From NCBI RefSeq assembly GCF_900157385.1, contig NZ_LT717699.1, positions 166,523 to 230,522 on the forward strand: a stretch of DNA of 64,000 nt. Reading direction: 5' to 3'. The notes below the pieces were generated by a model. That model searched no databases, was not told the DNA's origin, and worked only from the letters and a program-made list of their open reading frames with translations. Position 1 is the stretch's first letter. Every line of letters begins with the position of its first letter. This DNA comes from Mycobacterium terramassiliense (GTDB lineage Bacteria > Actinomycetota > Actinomycetes > Mycobacteriales > Mycobacteriaceae). Shown one piece after another: positions 36,391 to 43,988 of the stretch. The translations under genes and the position numbers were made by a program.

Positions 36391-37710
36391 TCATGTCGTG
36401 GGTTGCGAGGCTTCGAGTGGCTCCACTTCGTCGGGGGAGAAGTAGAGATAGCGTCCGTACCAGTCGTGCAGCTCGGCGGCGGGGTCGTCGTCGACGACCA
36501 CCGCGACGTGCTTGTTGCCCTCGACGTCCTCATGTACCGACGTGACGCGGGCGGTCTTGCCGACGACGAAGATGTCCTGGGCGTCGGCGTTGCGCCGCGG
36601 CCGTAACCGGACCCGGCTGCCACGGGCGACGCGGATCCCGTTCACCGCGACCGCGTCGACTTCGGGGCGAACGGCGTTGTCGGCCAGCGGATCCCACCAA
36701 TCGACCCCCTCGGGTATCTCGGGGACGAGACCGGAGATCGCGTGGGGGTCGCGCAGCACACCGTGCAGGCGCGCCATCGACTCGGGCGACATGGCGTCGC
36801 ACTGGTCGATGATCCGCGCCGCCCTCGGATCGGTGGCCCGCGCCTGGGCCTTCTCCTCGTCCGTCATCGTCATCACGCGCAGCGTGAGGATCTCGTCGAT
36901 CTCGGTGCAGTCGTACAGGGCGGTGTTGCTCTGTTCGGCGACCTCGGGGTGGTCGTAGAGGATGATCGGCGAGATCAGCAGGATGTGTTTGGTGCCGGCG
37001 GGGCCCGCCAACACGGGGAAGCACCGGTGCCGGCCACACCGCGCCACCGCGGCGGCGGCGCTCGGCGGCGGCTCGAGCAGCGAGACGAACGCGCCGCCAA
37101 CGACTTCGGCGATGACATGCGTGCCGATCATGGACCGCGCGATCGCGTCGTGTTTGTCGCGTGCCCCGTCGCCGACGTTGCTGACCCGAACCGACACCCG
37201 GCGCAGGTCACCGTCCGGCACGCTGGCCACCGACAGCACGCCCAGCACCTCCTGCCGGTGCCGCACCAGGCGTCCGCCGGCCATCAGCTCGACGTCCGTC
37301 CCCTCCTCGGCCACCACCGGCAGCGTGCACGGCTCGTCGTCGATGGCGAGCGGGCCGAACGACACTTCGCGTTCGACCGCCTCGTCCCAGGTCAGCCACG
37401 ACCCGGCCGGGGTGGTCAGTTCGTCCACCGGCTCGAACTCGCCGTGGGTGAACTCGCGCTCGGCCCGCCGGTGCTGCAACTGCAGGAACCGGACCACCAG
37501 CGTCAGCGCCCGGGCGCCGTCGACCAGGAAATCCGCCGCCAGGCTGTCGTCTTCGCCCAGCCCCGCCGCCGCGGCGCCGGGGGGCCCCAGAACGCCGAAT
37601 TGCCAACGCGATTGGTTCTTGCTCGACGTCCCGCGGTACGGGTAGAGCAGGTAGCCCTCGTAGAGCACCGCGTCGGCAACGGCCCGGGCCCGGTCCCAAT
37701 CGGATGTCAT
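36391..37710 (-). CDS. Unrecognised 439-aa hydrogenase-cluster protein
   Basis: A cytoplasmic protein with no signal peptide or membrane segment. It opens DRARAVADAVLYEGYLLYPYRGTSSKNQSRWQFG. The central part has a long beta-rich domain (SVRVSNVGDG ... HVIAEVVGGAFVSLLEPP). A HPEVAEQSNTALYDCTEIDEILTLRVMTMTDEEKAQ segment follows, and the C-terminus looks like a small barrel (GSRVRLRPRRNADAQDIFVVGKTARVTSV) that could bind RNA, metal or a partner. I do not recognise the family. Its start overlaps the DUF6084 stop (ATGA) and it immediately precedes the 39-aa membrane peptide, so it belongs to the hydrogenase operon. Confidence 0.8.
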   Translation of the reverse strand: MTSDWDRARAVADAVLYEGYLLYPYRGTSSKNQSRWQFGVLGPPGAAAAGLGEDDSLAADFLVDGARALTLVVRFLQLQHRRAEREFTHGEFEPVDELTTPAGSWLTWDEAVEREVSFGPLAIDDEPCTLPVVAEEGTDVELMAGGRLVRHRQEVLGVLSVASVPDGDLRRVSVRVSNVGDGARDKHDAIARSMIGTHVIAEVVGGAFVSLLEPPPSAAAAVARCGRHRCFPVLAGPAGTKHILLISPIILYDHPEVAEQSNTALYDCTEIDEILTLRVMTMTDEEKAQARATDPRAARIIDQCDAMSPESMARLHGVLRDPHAISGLVPEIPEGVDWWDPLADNAVRPEVDAVAVNGIRVARGSRVRLRPRRNADAQDIFVVGKTARVTSVHEDVEGNKHVAVVVDDDPAAELHDWYGRYLYFSPDEVEPLEASQPTT

Positions 37711-38360
37711 CGGGCCTCCTCCCGGTCGGAGCCCAGCAGCGAGGTGACCGCGTGGTCGAGGTCGAGCAGCCCTTGCGCCGACTTGTAGGAGGCCAGCGCC
37801 GCGATGGTGTCATGGCCCAGCCGCACCCAGCCGGTGTTCGGATAGTGCTGGGCGATCAGGTCCCGCCAGACCGCGACCGGCATGTCATAGCGATACTCGC
37901 AGTCCCACGGCACCTGCTGGACCGAAAACCCGCGTTCGGACTTGACGAAAATGGTTCCGCTGAAAAGGAACTGGAGGGGCAGGGCGCCGTCGCGCAGCGC
38001 GTGCAGGTACTTGGCTGCGGCGACCTCGAAGTCGTACGTGCAGTCCAGCGCGAGCGCGACCGTCGTGTTTCCGGCGAACCCCGGCACCATCGCGGTGGCG
38101 TGTTGCCACAGGAAGGTGCGCTGGGTGGAGGCCCAGCGTTCGCGGGGCCCGAACAGGTCGAGCAGCCCGCCCGCCTCCGCCTCCGAGTAGGAACGGCGCA
38201 GCGGCTCGATGCGGACCTGGCAGCGCAGGGCGATCGCGTGCACCGGGTCGTCCCCGCCGGCGGCGACGCTGACCCGCGCGGTCAACACCGGGCTCACCGA
38301 GTACGGTTCGGGCGCCACGTCGAGCACCGCGAAGTTGACGTCCACGTGCTCTCCGGTCAT
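37707..38360 (-). CDS. DUF6084-type hydrogenase-cluster protein
   Basis: A 217-aa mostly beta-strand protein of unknown activity, of the type I recall as DUF6084 in actinobacterial hydrogenase loci. It starts VDVNFAVLDVAPEPYSVSPVLTARVSV and contains TFLWQHATAMVPGFAGNTTVALALDCTYDFEVAAAKYLHAL. The fold looks like a small immunoglobulin-like or jelly-roll sheet. It has no Cys cluster, so it is unlikely to carry electrons. ATGA overlaps link it to the genes on both sides. Confidence 0.72.
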   Translation of the reverse strand: MTGEHVDVNFAVLDVAPEPYSVSPVLTARVSVAAGGDDPVHAIALRCQVRIEPLRRSYSEAEAGGLLDLFGPRERWASTQRTFLWQHATAMVPGFAGNTTVALALDCTYDFEVAAAKYLHALRDGALPLQFLFSGTIFVKSERGFSVQQVPWDCEYRYDMPVAVWRDLIAQHYPNTGWVRLGHDTIAALASYKSAQGLLDLDHAVTSLLGSDREEAR

Positions 38361-38998
38361 GGCGGTGTCTTTACCGCGCGAGCCGCGATCTGGGCGAAGA
38401 AGCCGTCAATGAACGCCCGGGCCTCCTGGCCTCCGTCGACCCCCCGCCACAGCATGCGCAGCCGCCCGACGAACTCGTAGCAGGCGTCGATCGGCACGAG
38501 ATAGGTTTGCGGCTCGGCATTCTCGTCGTCGTCGTTCTGGGGGACCCGGACCAGCAGCGCCTCGACGTCGTCGGCGAGCAGCCCCGCCCGGGGGTCGGCG
38601 CCGCCGACGGCGTTCCACGCGTCCAGGTCCAGCTCCGATTCGGTCGCCCCAGCCGGCCCGGGGTAAAAGGCCACCGTGCGGTGCAGCTCGGAGTTGGTGA
38701 AGAAGAAGGCGACGCCCACCGGGATCTGCAGTGCCTCCCAGGCGCGGCGGCTCAGCGCGAAGCCCGGAAACGCCAGATACCGGTCCGGCACCGCGCGATA
38801 GCGCAGTTCGGCGGCGGAGTCGGTGAACAGCAGATAGCAGGCCCGGCAGACGCACATCAACTGGCGCTCGGCCACGTTCACCACATGCTGGTGCTCGTCG
38901 GCGATGAGCTCGGAGCACATGTCGCACCGTTCGCCCGCGGGCGCCGGGACGGCCCGGTTGCTGCGAATCCGGCTGAGCACGTCGAAAGGAGTGGTCAT
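38357..38998 (-). CDS. DUF5947-type Cys-rich hydrogenase-cluster protein
   Basis: A 213-aa protein with an N-terminal four-Cys zinc-binding or Fe-S-like block: CDMC near residue 24 and CVCRAC near 49, separated by the ADEHQHVVNVAERQLM stretch. The remainder (ALQIPVGVAFFFTNSELHRTVAFYPGPAGATES) is conserved in similar loci (recalled as DUF5947). The role is unknown; a structural Zn or rubredoxin-like site for assembly or electron transfer is possible. Its start overlaps the NifU-like gene stop (ATGA) and its stop overlaps the DUF6084 start. Confidence 0.75.
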   Translation of the reverse strand: MTTPFDVLSRIRSNRAVPAPAGERCDMCSELIADEHQHVVNVAERQLMCVCRACYLLFTDSAAELRYRAVPDRYLAFPGFALSRRAWEALQIPVGVAFFFTNSELHRTVAFYPGPAGATESELDLDAWNAVGGADPRAGLLADDVEALLVRVPQNDDDENAEPQTYLVPIDACYEFVGRLRMLWRGVDGGQEARAFIDGFFAQIAARAVKTPP

Positions 38999-39894
38999 GC
39001 GCGGGCCCCCATCGGCTCGTCCAGCGCCACCGAGGGCACCCCATCGCGCAGCAGCAGGGGCAGCGGCTCGAGGTGGGCTCCGCCGGGGCCGGCACCCGCG
39101 TGCACGGCGTCGAACTGCGTGCCGCAGCGCGGGCAGCCCAGCAGCGCGTCGCGCAGTAACGCCCCCGCCAACGAGTCGTCGCACACCGGACAATGGTCGC
39201 GGTAGGCCAGCGGCAGGTCACCGACTCTGCACACCAGCAGCGGTGTGCCCGACACCAGGAAACCCGCCACCTCGCCGGGAGCCAGGTCGCCCACCTCGGG
39301 CACGGCATGCCAGCCGGCGGCGTGCCCGTTCGACTTCACATGCGCCATCAGCGATTCGGCCGGGATCACGCCGGTGACCTTCTCGGTCGGGGCGGTGACC
39401 ACCTCGATCGAGGTGACCTCCGGCGCGGCCGCGCGGACCGCGTCCTGCACCGCCAGCTCCAGCGTCACCGCCGACGACGGGCAGCTCTTGCAGCTCCCCC
39501 TGAACGCCAGCCGCACGGTGTTTTCTCCCGGCCCCTCGCCAGCAACGATCTCGAGCAGGTCCACGTCGCCGCCGTGCGAGCCGAGGTAGGGCCGCACCCG
39601 GTCCAGCGCGTCGGACACCCGCCGGTGCACGTCGTGCGGGTGCAGCCCGTGGACGAGGAGCAGGCTGGCCACCAGGTCGTCGGCGGCCAGCCGCTCGGCC
39701 AGGCCGGCGTCACCGGCCCGCACGATCCGCTCCAGACCGGCCCCGTAGAGCCCGACTACCTCGCGGACCAGCTGTTGGGCGCGCTCATACGCGGCGGCCC
39801 CACTCGCCGCGCAGGAATCCAGCAATGTCTGGATTCGATCGCCCGCCGCGCGCCACTGCGTGTCCTTCTCGGGGTTCTCCGGGCGATCCGCCAT
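38995..39894 (-). CDS. NifU-domain/rubredoxin-like iron-sulphur protein
   Basis: A 299-aa protein with an N-terminal helical region (residues 1-90), a NifU C-terminal-type domain (about 91-165) whose CxxC is C135/C138 in FRGSCKSCPSS, and a C-terminal part with two CxxC pairs (C235/C238 in HCPVCDD and C254/C257 in GCPRCGTQ) that resemble rubredoxin or a Rieske-like fold with Cys-only ligands. Located directly after the large-subunit gene, it is the best candidate in the locus to accept electrons from the hydrogenase or to deliver Fe-S clusters. ATG 39894 is used; the open frame further upstream runs through a 50-bp repeat. Confidence 0.85.
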   Translation of the reverse strand: MADRPENPEKDTQWRAAGDRIQTLLDSCAASGAAAYERAQQLVREVVGLYGAGLERIVRAGDAGLAERLAADDLVASLLLVHGLHPHDVHRRVSDALDRVRPYLGSHGGDVDLLEIVAGEGPGENTVRLAFRGSCKSCPSSAVTLELAVQDAVRAAAPEVTSIEVVTAPTEKVTGVIPAESLMAHVKSNGHAAGWHAVPEVGDLAPGEVAGFLVSGTPLLVCRVGDLPLAYRDHCPVCDDSLAGALLRDALLGCPRCGTQFDAVHAGAGPGGAHLEPLPLLLRDGVPSVALDEPMGARA

Positions 39895-39911
39895 GCGTCC
39901 TCCGTTAATGT

Positions 39912-39961
39912 GACGACCCGTCCCCCGCAAGCGGGAGGTACCCCCAGCGCCCGGCTTCGCC
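39912..39961. repeat. 50-bp dispersed repeat, copy A
   Basis: This 50-mer lies between the large-subunit gene and the NifU-like gene. It is repeated at 51608-51657 with one mismatch in 50 (G at 39934-type position versus A). On its right, 39948-39977 continues as GCCCGGCTTCGCCGAGCTTGCGATCGTCA, the core shared with 46086-46119 and the tandem repeat at 54570, and it runs into the stop codon of the large-subunit gene at 39975. Confidence 0.85.
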
Positions 39962-39974
39962 GAGCTTGCGATCG

Positions 39975-41774
39975 TCACTCCCCGACGGGTGATTGCGTTG
40001 GCGTGTGCAGTCTGTCCAGGGTCTTGCCCTTACCCAGGTACATGTGCACGCCGCACGGAAGGCACGGGTCGAAGCTGCGGACGGTGCGCATGACGTCGAT
40101 GCCCTTGAAGTTGTCCCGGCCGTTCTCCTCGAAGATCGGCTGCCCCTGCACCGCGTCCTCGTAGGGGCCCGGCGTGCCGTAGCTGTCGCGCGGGTTGGCG
40201 TTCCACGGGGTGGGCGGGTACGGGTGGTAGTTGGCGATCTTGCCGTCCCGGATCACCAGGTGGTGGCTGAGCACGCCGCGTACTGCCTCGGTGAAGCCGC
40301 AACCGATGGCCTCGTCGGGCACCTCGAAGCGCTCCCACGTCTTGGTGCGCCCGGCACGGATCTCCGCGAGCGCCTTCTCGGCGAAGTGCAGCGCGCACGC
40401 CGCCGCGTAGGCCTGGAAGTAGGTGCGCGCCCGGTCGCGTTCGATCGTGTTGCTGCCGTACTGGGGGATCTTCCACTCGAACTCCACCGGACCCTTGAGC
40501 GCGGTCTTCGGGAGATTGATCTTGACGCTGGTGCCCGTCGCCTTGACGTAGCCGATGTCGACCAGCCCGGCCAGCGCCGTCGCCCACAGCCGCGCCAGCG
40601 GGCCGCCGCCGGTGTCCAGGGCCAGGTGGTCCTGTCCGTCGAACCAGCGCGGCGACATCACCCAGCTGTACTTGCCGCCGTCCATGTCCCGCTTCTGCGG
40701 GTGCGGGTTGGTGTGCTGGTTCCACGGGTGCCGCCGGTCCACCGCGTTGCCCAGCGGATCGGTTTTGACGAACATCTCCTGCTCGGTCCAGTCGTCGTAA
40801 TACGAACTGCCCAAAAGGATTCGGATGCCGAGATTGATGTCCACCAGCGAGTGGGTGACCAGCTTGCCGTCGACCACCACGCCCGGGGTGACGAACATCG
40901 CGTTACCCCAGCGCTCCATGTCCTTGTATTCGAAGTTGCACACCTCGGGGTCCTGGAAGGAGCCCCAGCAGCCGAGCAGGGTCCGGCGCAGCCCGACCTT
41001 CTCGTAGCCGGGCAGCGCCTCGTAGAAGAAGTCGAACAGGTCGTCGTGCATCGGCACGACCTTCTTCATGAACTCGACGTAGCGCATCAGCCGCGTCATG
41101 TAATCCGTCATCAGCTGGATGGTGGCGACGGTCCCGACCCCGCCGGGGTACAGCGTGGACGGGTGCACGTGGCGGCCCTCCATGAGGCAGAACATCTCTC
41201 GCGTCCAGCGGCTGACCACCAGCGCCTCGCGGTAGAACTCGCCGCTGAACGGATTGAGCGAGCGCATGATGTCCGCGATCGTCCGGTAGCCGTGCGCGCC
41301 GGCCTGCGGCGCCGGCGTCTTCTCCGCCAGCGCGAGCACGCTCGGGTTGGTCTCGGAGACCATCTTCTCGCAGAAGTCCACGCCGACCAGGTTCTCCTGG
41401 AAGATGTTGTGGTCGAACATGTATTCCGCCGCCTCGCCGAGGTTGACGATCCACTCGCCGAGGTGCGGCGGCTTGACCCCGTACGCCATGTTCTGCGCGT
41501 AGCACGAACAGGTGGCGTGGTTGTCGCCGCAGATGCCGCAGATGCGGCTGGTGATGAAGTGGGCGTCGCGAGGGTCCTTGCCCTTCATGAAGATCGAGTA
41601 GCCGCGGAAGATCGACGAGGTGCTGTGGCACTCGACGACCTCCTTGTTCTCGAAGTCGATCTTGGTGTAGATGCCGAGGCTGCCCACGATGCGGGTGATG
41701 GGGTCCCAGGCCATGTCGACGAGCTGGCCGGGCTCGCGCTTGGCGGTGGTCGGCTCGGGGACGATAGTTGTCAT
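39975..41774 (-). CDS. hhyL: [NiFe]-hydrogenase large subunit, group 1h type
   Basis: A 599-aa catalytic subunit that oxidises H2, at the atmospheric level in studied group 1h enzymes. The L1 nickel motif is RICGICGDNHATC (C79, C82) and the L2 motif FDPCLPCGVH (C571, C574, H577). The 22 residues after H577 (MYLGKGKTLD...) form the tail expected to be removed by the maturation endopeptidase. TSRICGICGDNHATCSCYAQ and the long PPHLGEWIVNLGEAAEYMFDHN stretch are typical of group 1h. No Tat signal, as usual for large subunits. ATG 41774 follows AGGGAGA; further upstream the frame only overlaps the 56-bp gap after hhyS. Confidence 0.96.
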   Translation of the reverse strand: MTTIVPEPTTAKREPGQLVDMAWDPITRIVGSLGIYTKIDFENKEVVECHSTSSIFRGYSIFMKGKDPRDAHFITSRICGICGDNHATCSCYAQNMAYGVKPPHLGEWIVNLGEAAEYMFDHNIFQENLVGVDFCEKMVSETNPSVLALAEKTPAPQAGAHGYRTIADIMRSLNPFSGEFYREALVVSRWTREMFCLMEGRHVHPSTLYPGGVGTVATIQLMTDYMTRLMRYVEFMKKVVPMHDDLFDFFYEALPGYEKVGLRRTLLGCWGSFQDPEVCNFEYKDMERWGNAMFVTPGVVVDGKLVTHSLVDINLGIRILLGSSYYDDWTEQEMFVKTDPLGNAVDRRHPWNQHTNPHPQKRDMDGGKYSWVMSPRWFDGQDHLALDTGGGPLARLWATALAGLVDIGYVKATGTSVKINLPKTALKGPVEFEWKIPQYGSNTIERDRARTYFQAYAAACALHFAEKALAEIRAGRTKTWERFEVPDEAIGCGFTEAVRGVLSHHLVIRDGKIANYHPYPPTPWNANPRDSYGTPGPYEDAVQGQPIFEENGRDNFKGIDVMRTVRSFDPCLPCGVHMYLGKGKTLDRLHTPTQSPVGE

Positions 41775-41829
41775 CGAAGTTTCTCCCTGTGCAGTGGGGA
41801 TGAAAGCGCGCCGACCTGGTAGAGGGGAT

Positions 41830-42885
41830 CTACCAGGTGCGGCGGGCTCCGGTGGTGAGTTCGTCGCCGTTGTGGCGCCAGCGCGGCTCCTTGTCAACGG
41901 TGCGCGCCGTGACGCCCCGCAGGCTGCGGATCACCGACCCGTAGAGGCCCGAGGCGGTCGTGGAAACCTTGCCGCCCGGCGGCTCGTCCATGAACGGCAT
42001 GAACTTGTCGGGGAAGCCCGGCATGGTGCATCCGATGCAGATGCCGCCGACGTTCGGGCAGCCCCCGACACCGTTGATCCAGCCGCGCTTGGGCACATTG
42101 CATTTCACGACGGGGCCCCAACAGCCAAGCTTGACAATGCATTTGGGTGACCCGTACTCGGTGGCGAAATCGCCCTGCTCGTAGTAGCCCGCGCGGTCAC
42201 ACCCTTCGTGCACGGTGTTGCCGAACAACCACTTGGGGCGCAGCGCCTCGTCGAGCGGGATCATCGGCGCCTGACCGGTCGCCATGTAGAGCAGGTAGGT
42301 CAGCGTCTCCGACAGGTTGTCGGGGTGGATCGGGCACCCCGGCACGCAGACGATCGGGATGCCCGCCTTGCTCTTCCAGTCCCAGCCGAGGTAATCGGGG
42401 ACGCCCATCGCACCGGTCGGGTTGCCGGCCATCGCGTGGATGCCGCCGTAGGTGGCGCAGGTCCCGACCGCGACGACGGCGGTGGCCTTGGGCGTCAGCC
42501 GGTCGAGCCATTCGCTGGTGGTCATGGGCTGGCCGGTCGCTGGGTCGTTGCCGAACCCGCACCAGTAGCCCTCGTCCTTGATCCTCTCGTTGGGTATCGA
42601 TCCCTCGACGACGAGCACGAAGGGCTCGAGTTCGCCGCGATCGGCTCTGAAGAACCACTCGAGGAAGTCGTCCGCCCCCCCGTTGGGTCCACATTCGAAA
42701 TCGATCAGGGGCCAGTGCACGGCGACCTTCGGCAAGCCCGGAAGCGCGCCGAGGGCAATCTCCTCGACGCTGGGCTGGGTGGCCGCAGTCAACGCCACCG
42801 AATCGCCGTCGCAACTGAGCCCCGCATTGATCCATAGAACATGGATCAATGTTTCTTCTGCTTTGACTGCCGCTTCAGTTGGCAT
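41830..42885 (-). CDS. hhyS: [NiFe]-hydrogenase small subunit, group 1h type
   Basis: A 351-aa electron-transfer subunit that binds three Fe-S clusters. The proximal-cluster region reads NAGLSCDGDSVAL, with Asp in place of the second Cys of the usual CxxC, as described for group 1h (3Cys-1Asp ligation). Other ligands are in VGTCATYGG, CVPGCPIHP, HEGCDRAGYY, KCIVKLGCWGPVVKCN and GGCPNVGGICIGCTMPGFPDKF. It has no Tat signal or C-terminal anchor, so it is cytoplasmic or membrane-peripheral. ATG 42885 follows GGAAAG at a good spacing; an upstream ATG at 42939 would add 18 poorly conserved residues. It is the first gene of the structural operon. Confidence 0.96.
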   Translation of the reverse strand: MPTEAAVKAEETLIHVLWINAGLSCDGDSVALTAATQPSVEEIALGALPGLPKVAVHWPLIDFECGPNGGADDFLEWFFRADRGELEPFVLVVEGSIPNERIKDEGYWCGFGNDPATGQPMTTSEWLDRLTPKATAVVAVGTCATYGGIHAMAGNPTGAMGVPDYLGWDWKSKAGIPIVCVPGCPIHPDNLSETLTYLLYMATGQAPMIPLDEALRPKWLFGNTVHEGCDRAGYYEQGDFATEYGSPKCIVKLGCWGPVVKCNVPKRGWINGVGGCPNVGGICIGCTMPGFPDKFMPFMDEPPGGKVSTTASGLYGSVIRSLRGVTARTVDKEPRWRHNGDELTTGARRTW

Positions 42886-42966
42886 GACGCAGCTTTCCGG
42901 AGCCGGGCTGGGTGCTCCTGCGCTGCCGGAGTCGACCATCGGCCCACTTGCGCAGCGCTGGTTTTG

Positions 42967-42995
42967 GGTCTACTCCCGCCGCACACCGTTGTCAA
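42967..42995 (-). promoter_or_regulatory. Putative SigA-type promoter of hhyS
   Basis: On the minus strand, TTGACA (42995-42990), a 17-bp spacer and TAGACC (42972-42967) lie about 75 bases upstream of the hhyS ATG. The -35 is a perfect consensus and the -10 keeps the two most conserved positions. Confidence 0.55.
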
Positions 42996-43141
42996 CGGGG
43001 CTCAGTGTGCCGACAAATGCACATATGCCCTATAACTCGGTGATACCGGCCAGTGCCGTTGTGCGCCAAGGCGGTACGGTCCTCCGCCGCGACGCGGCCC
43101 AACCGTGAGCCAGCCTAACGAGCGCCCCGAACATGTCGTCA

Positions 43142-43181
43142 TGCGAATTATTCGCAGGATTTGTCGTGCGAATCAATCGCA
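43142..43181. promoter_or_regulatory. Two tandem 15-bp palindromic operators
   Basis: TGCGAATTATTCGCA (43142-43156), a perfect palindrome around a central base, and TGCGAATCAATCGCA (43167-43181), which matches it at 13 of 15 positions, are 25 bp apart centre to centre. They begin nine bases downstream of the hypB stop codon in transcription sense and lie about 150 bp upstream of the hhyS -35 box. The layout is that of a dimeric regulator binding two sites. The regulator is not known. Confidence 0.6.
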
Positions 43182-43189
43182 CCAGCGCA

Positions 43190-43960
43190 TCACGCGCCGG
43201 AGTCCGTGGCGAAGCGCCGCAGCCACCCGAACCAGGCGCCCATGCCGGCCCCCGTGCGCGCGCTGACCGGCAGGATCTCCGCCTCGGCGTTGACCTCGCG
43301 CACGTGCGCGATGTACGAGTCGACATCGACGTCGAGGTAGGGCACGAGATCGATCTTGTTGAGCAGCACCACATCCACCGAGCGGAACATCACCGGGTAC
43401 TTGAGCGGCTTGTCCTCGCCCTCGGTCACCGAGTAGACCATGGCCTTGGCGTGCTCGCCGACGTCGAACTCCGCCGGGCAGACCAGGTTGCCGACGTTTT
43501 CGATGATCACCAGGTCCAGACCGGGCAGGTCGAGGCCCGGCAGCGCGCGATTGACCATCGGCGCGTCGAGGTGGCATTCGCCGCCAAACCCGTTGCTGGT
43601 GTTGAGCAGTGACACCTGGGCGCCGCGACCGCTGAGCTTGGCCGCATCCAGGTCCGTGGCGATGTCGCCCTCGATCACGCCGATCGCGAGTTCACCGGCG
43701 AGCTCGTCGAGCGTCGCCGCCACGATGCTCGTCTTCCCCGATCCCGGTGAACTCATCAGGTTCAGCGTGCGGATCCCGTTGCTCTCGAAGGCCGCCCGAT
43801 TGGCATCGGCGAGAACGTCGTTTTCGGCGAAGATCGCCTCCAGCACCTCGATGCGCTGCGCGCCCGTCCGGTAGGAGCTGTGGTCGCCGTGATCGTGGTC
43901 GGGCTGATCGTGATCGTGGGTGTGCACGGTGCCGTCGTCGTGGCGATGAAATCTGCCCAT
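43190..43960 (-). CDS. hypB: Hydrogenase/urease nickel-incorporation GTPase HypB
   Basis: HypB (256 aa) is a G3E-family GTPase that, with HypA, places nickel into the large subunit. A His/Asp-rich nickel-binding N-terminus (HTHDHDQPDHDHGDH) precedes the GTPase: P-loop SSPGSGKTS near residue 71, EGDIATDLDA, the switch IENVGNLVCPAEFD, and NKID near residue 196. The His-rich segment can store nickel. ATG 43960 (MGRFHRH) is the usual family start; an in-frame ATG at 43972 would add four residues. It follows hypA by 28 bases. Confidence 0.97.
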   Translation of the reverse strand: MGRFHRHDDGTVHTHDHDQPDHDHGDHSSYRTGAQRIEVLEAIFAENDVLADANRAAFESNGIRTLNLMSSPGSGKTSIVAATLDELAGELAIGVIEGDIATDLDAAKLSGRGAQVSLLNTSNGFGGECHLDAPMVNRALPGLDLPGLDLVIIENVGNLVCPAEFDVGEHAKAMVYSVTEGEDKPLKYPVMFRSVDVVLLNKIDLVPYLDVDVDSYIAHVREVNAEAEILPVSARTGAGMGAWFGWLRRFATDSGA

Positions 43961-43988
43961 GATCAAGTCCATTCAGACGGTGCGGTTT

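Larger units (their letters stand above)
42886..43189. other. Intergenic region hypB-hhyS
   Basis: 304 bp between hypB and the small-subunit gene, read on the minus strand. It holds the sigma-70-like promoter at 42967-42995 and, 150 bp further upstream, the two tandem palindromes at 43142-43181. No coding region is supported. Confidence 0.7.

Noticed and set aside
39993..41822. 609-codon + strand frame over hhyL
   Set aside because: Antisense to hhyL, with no motif of its own.
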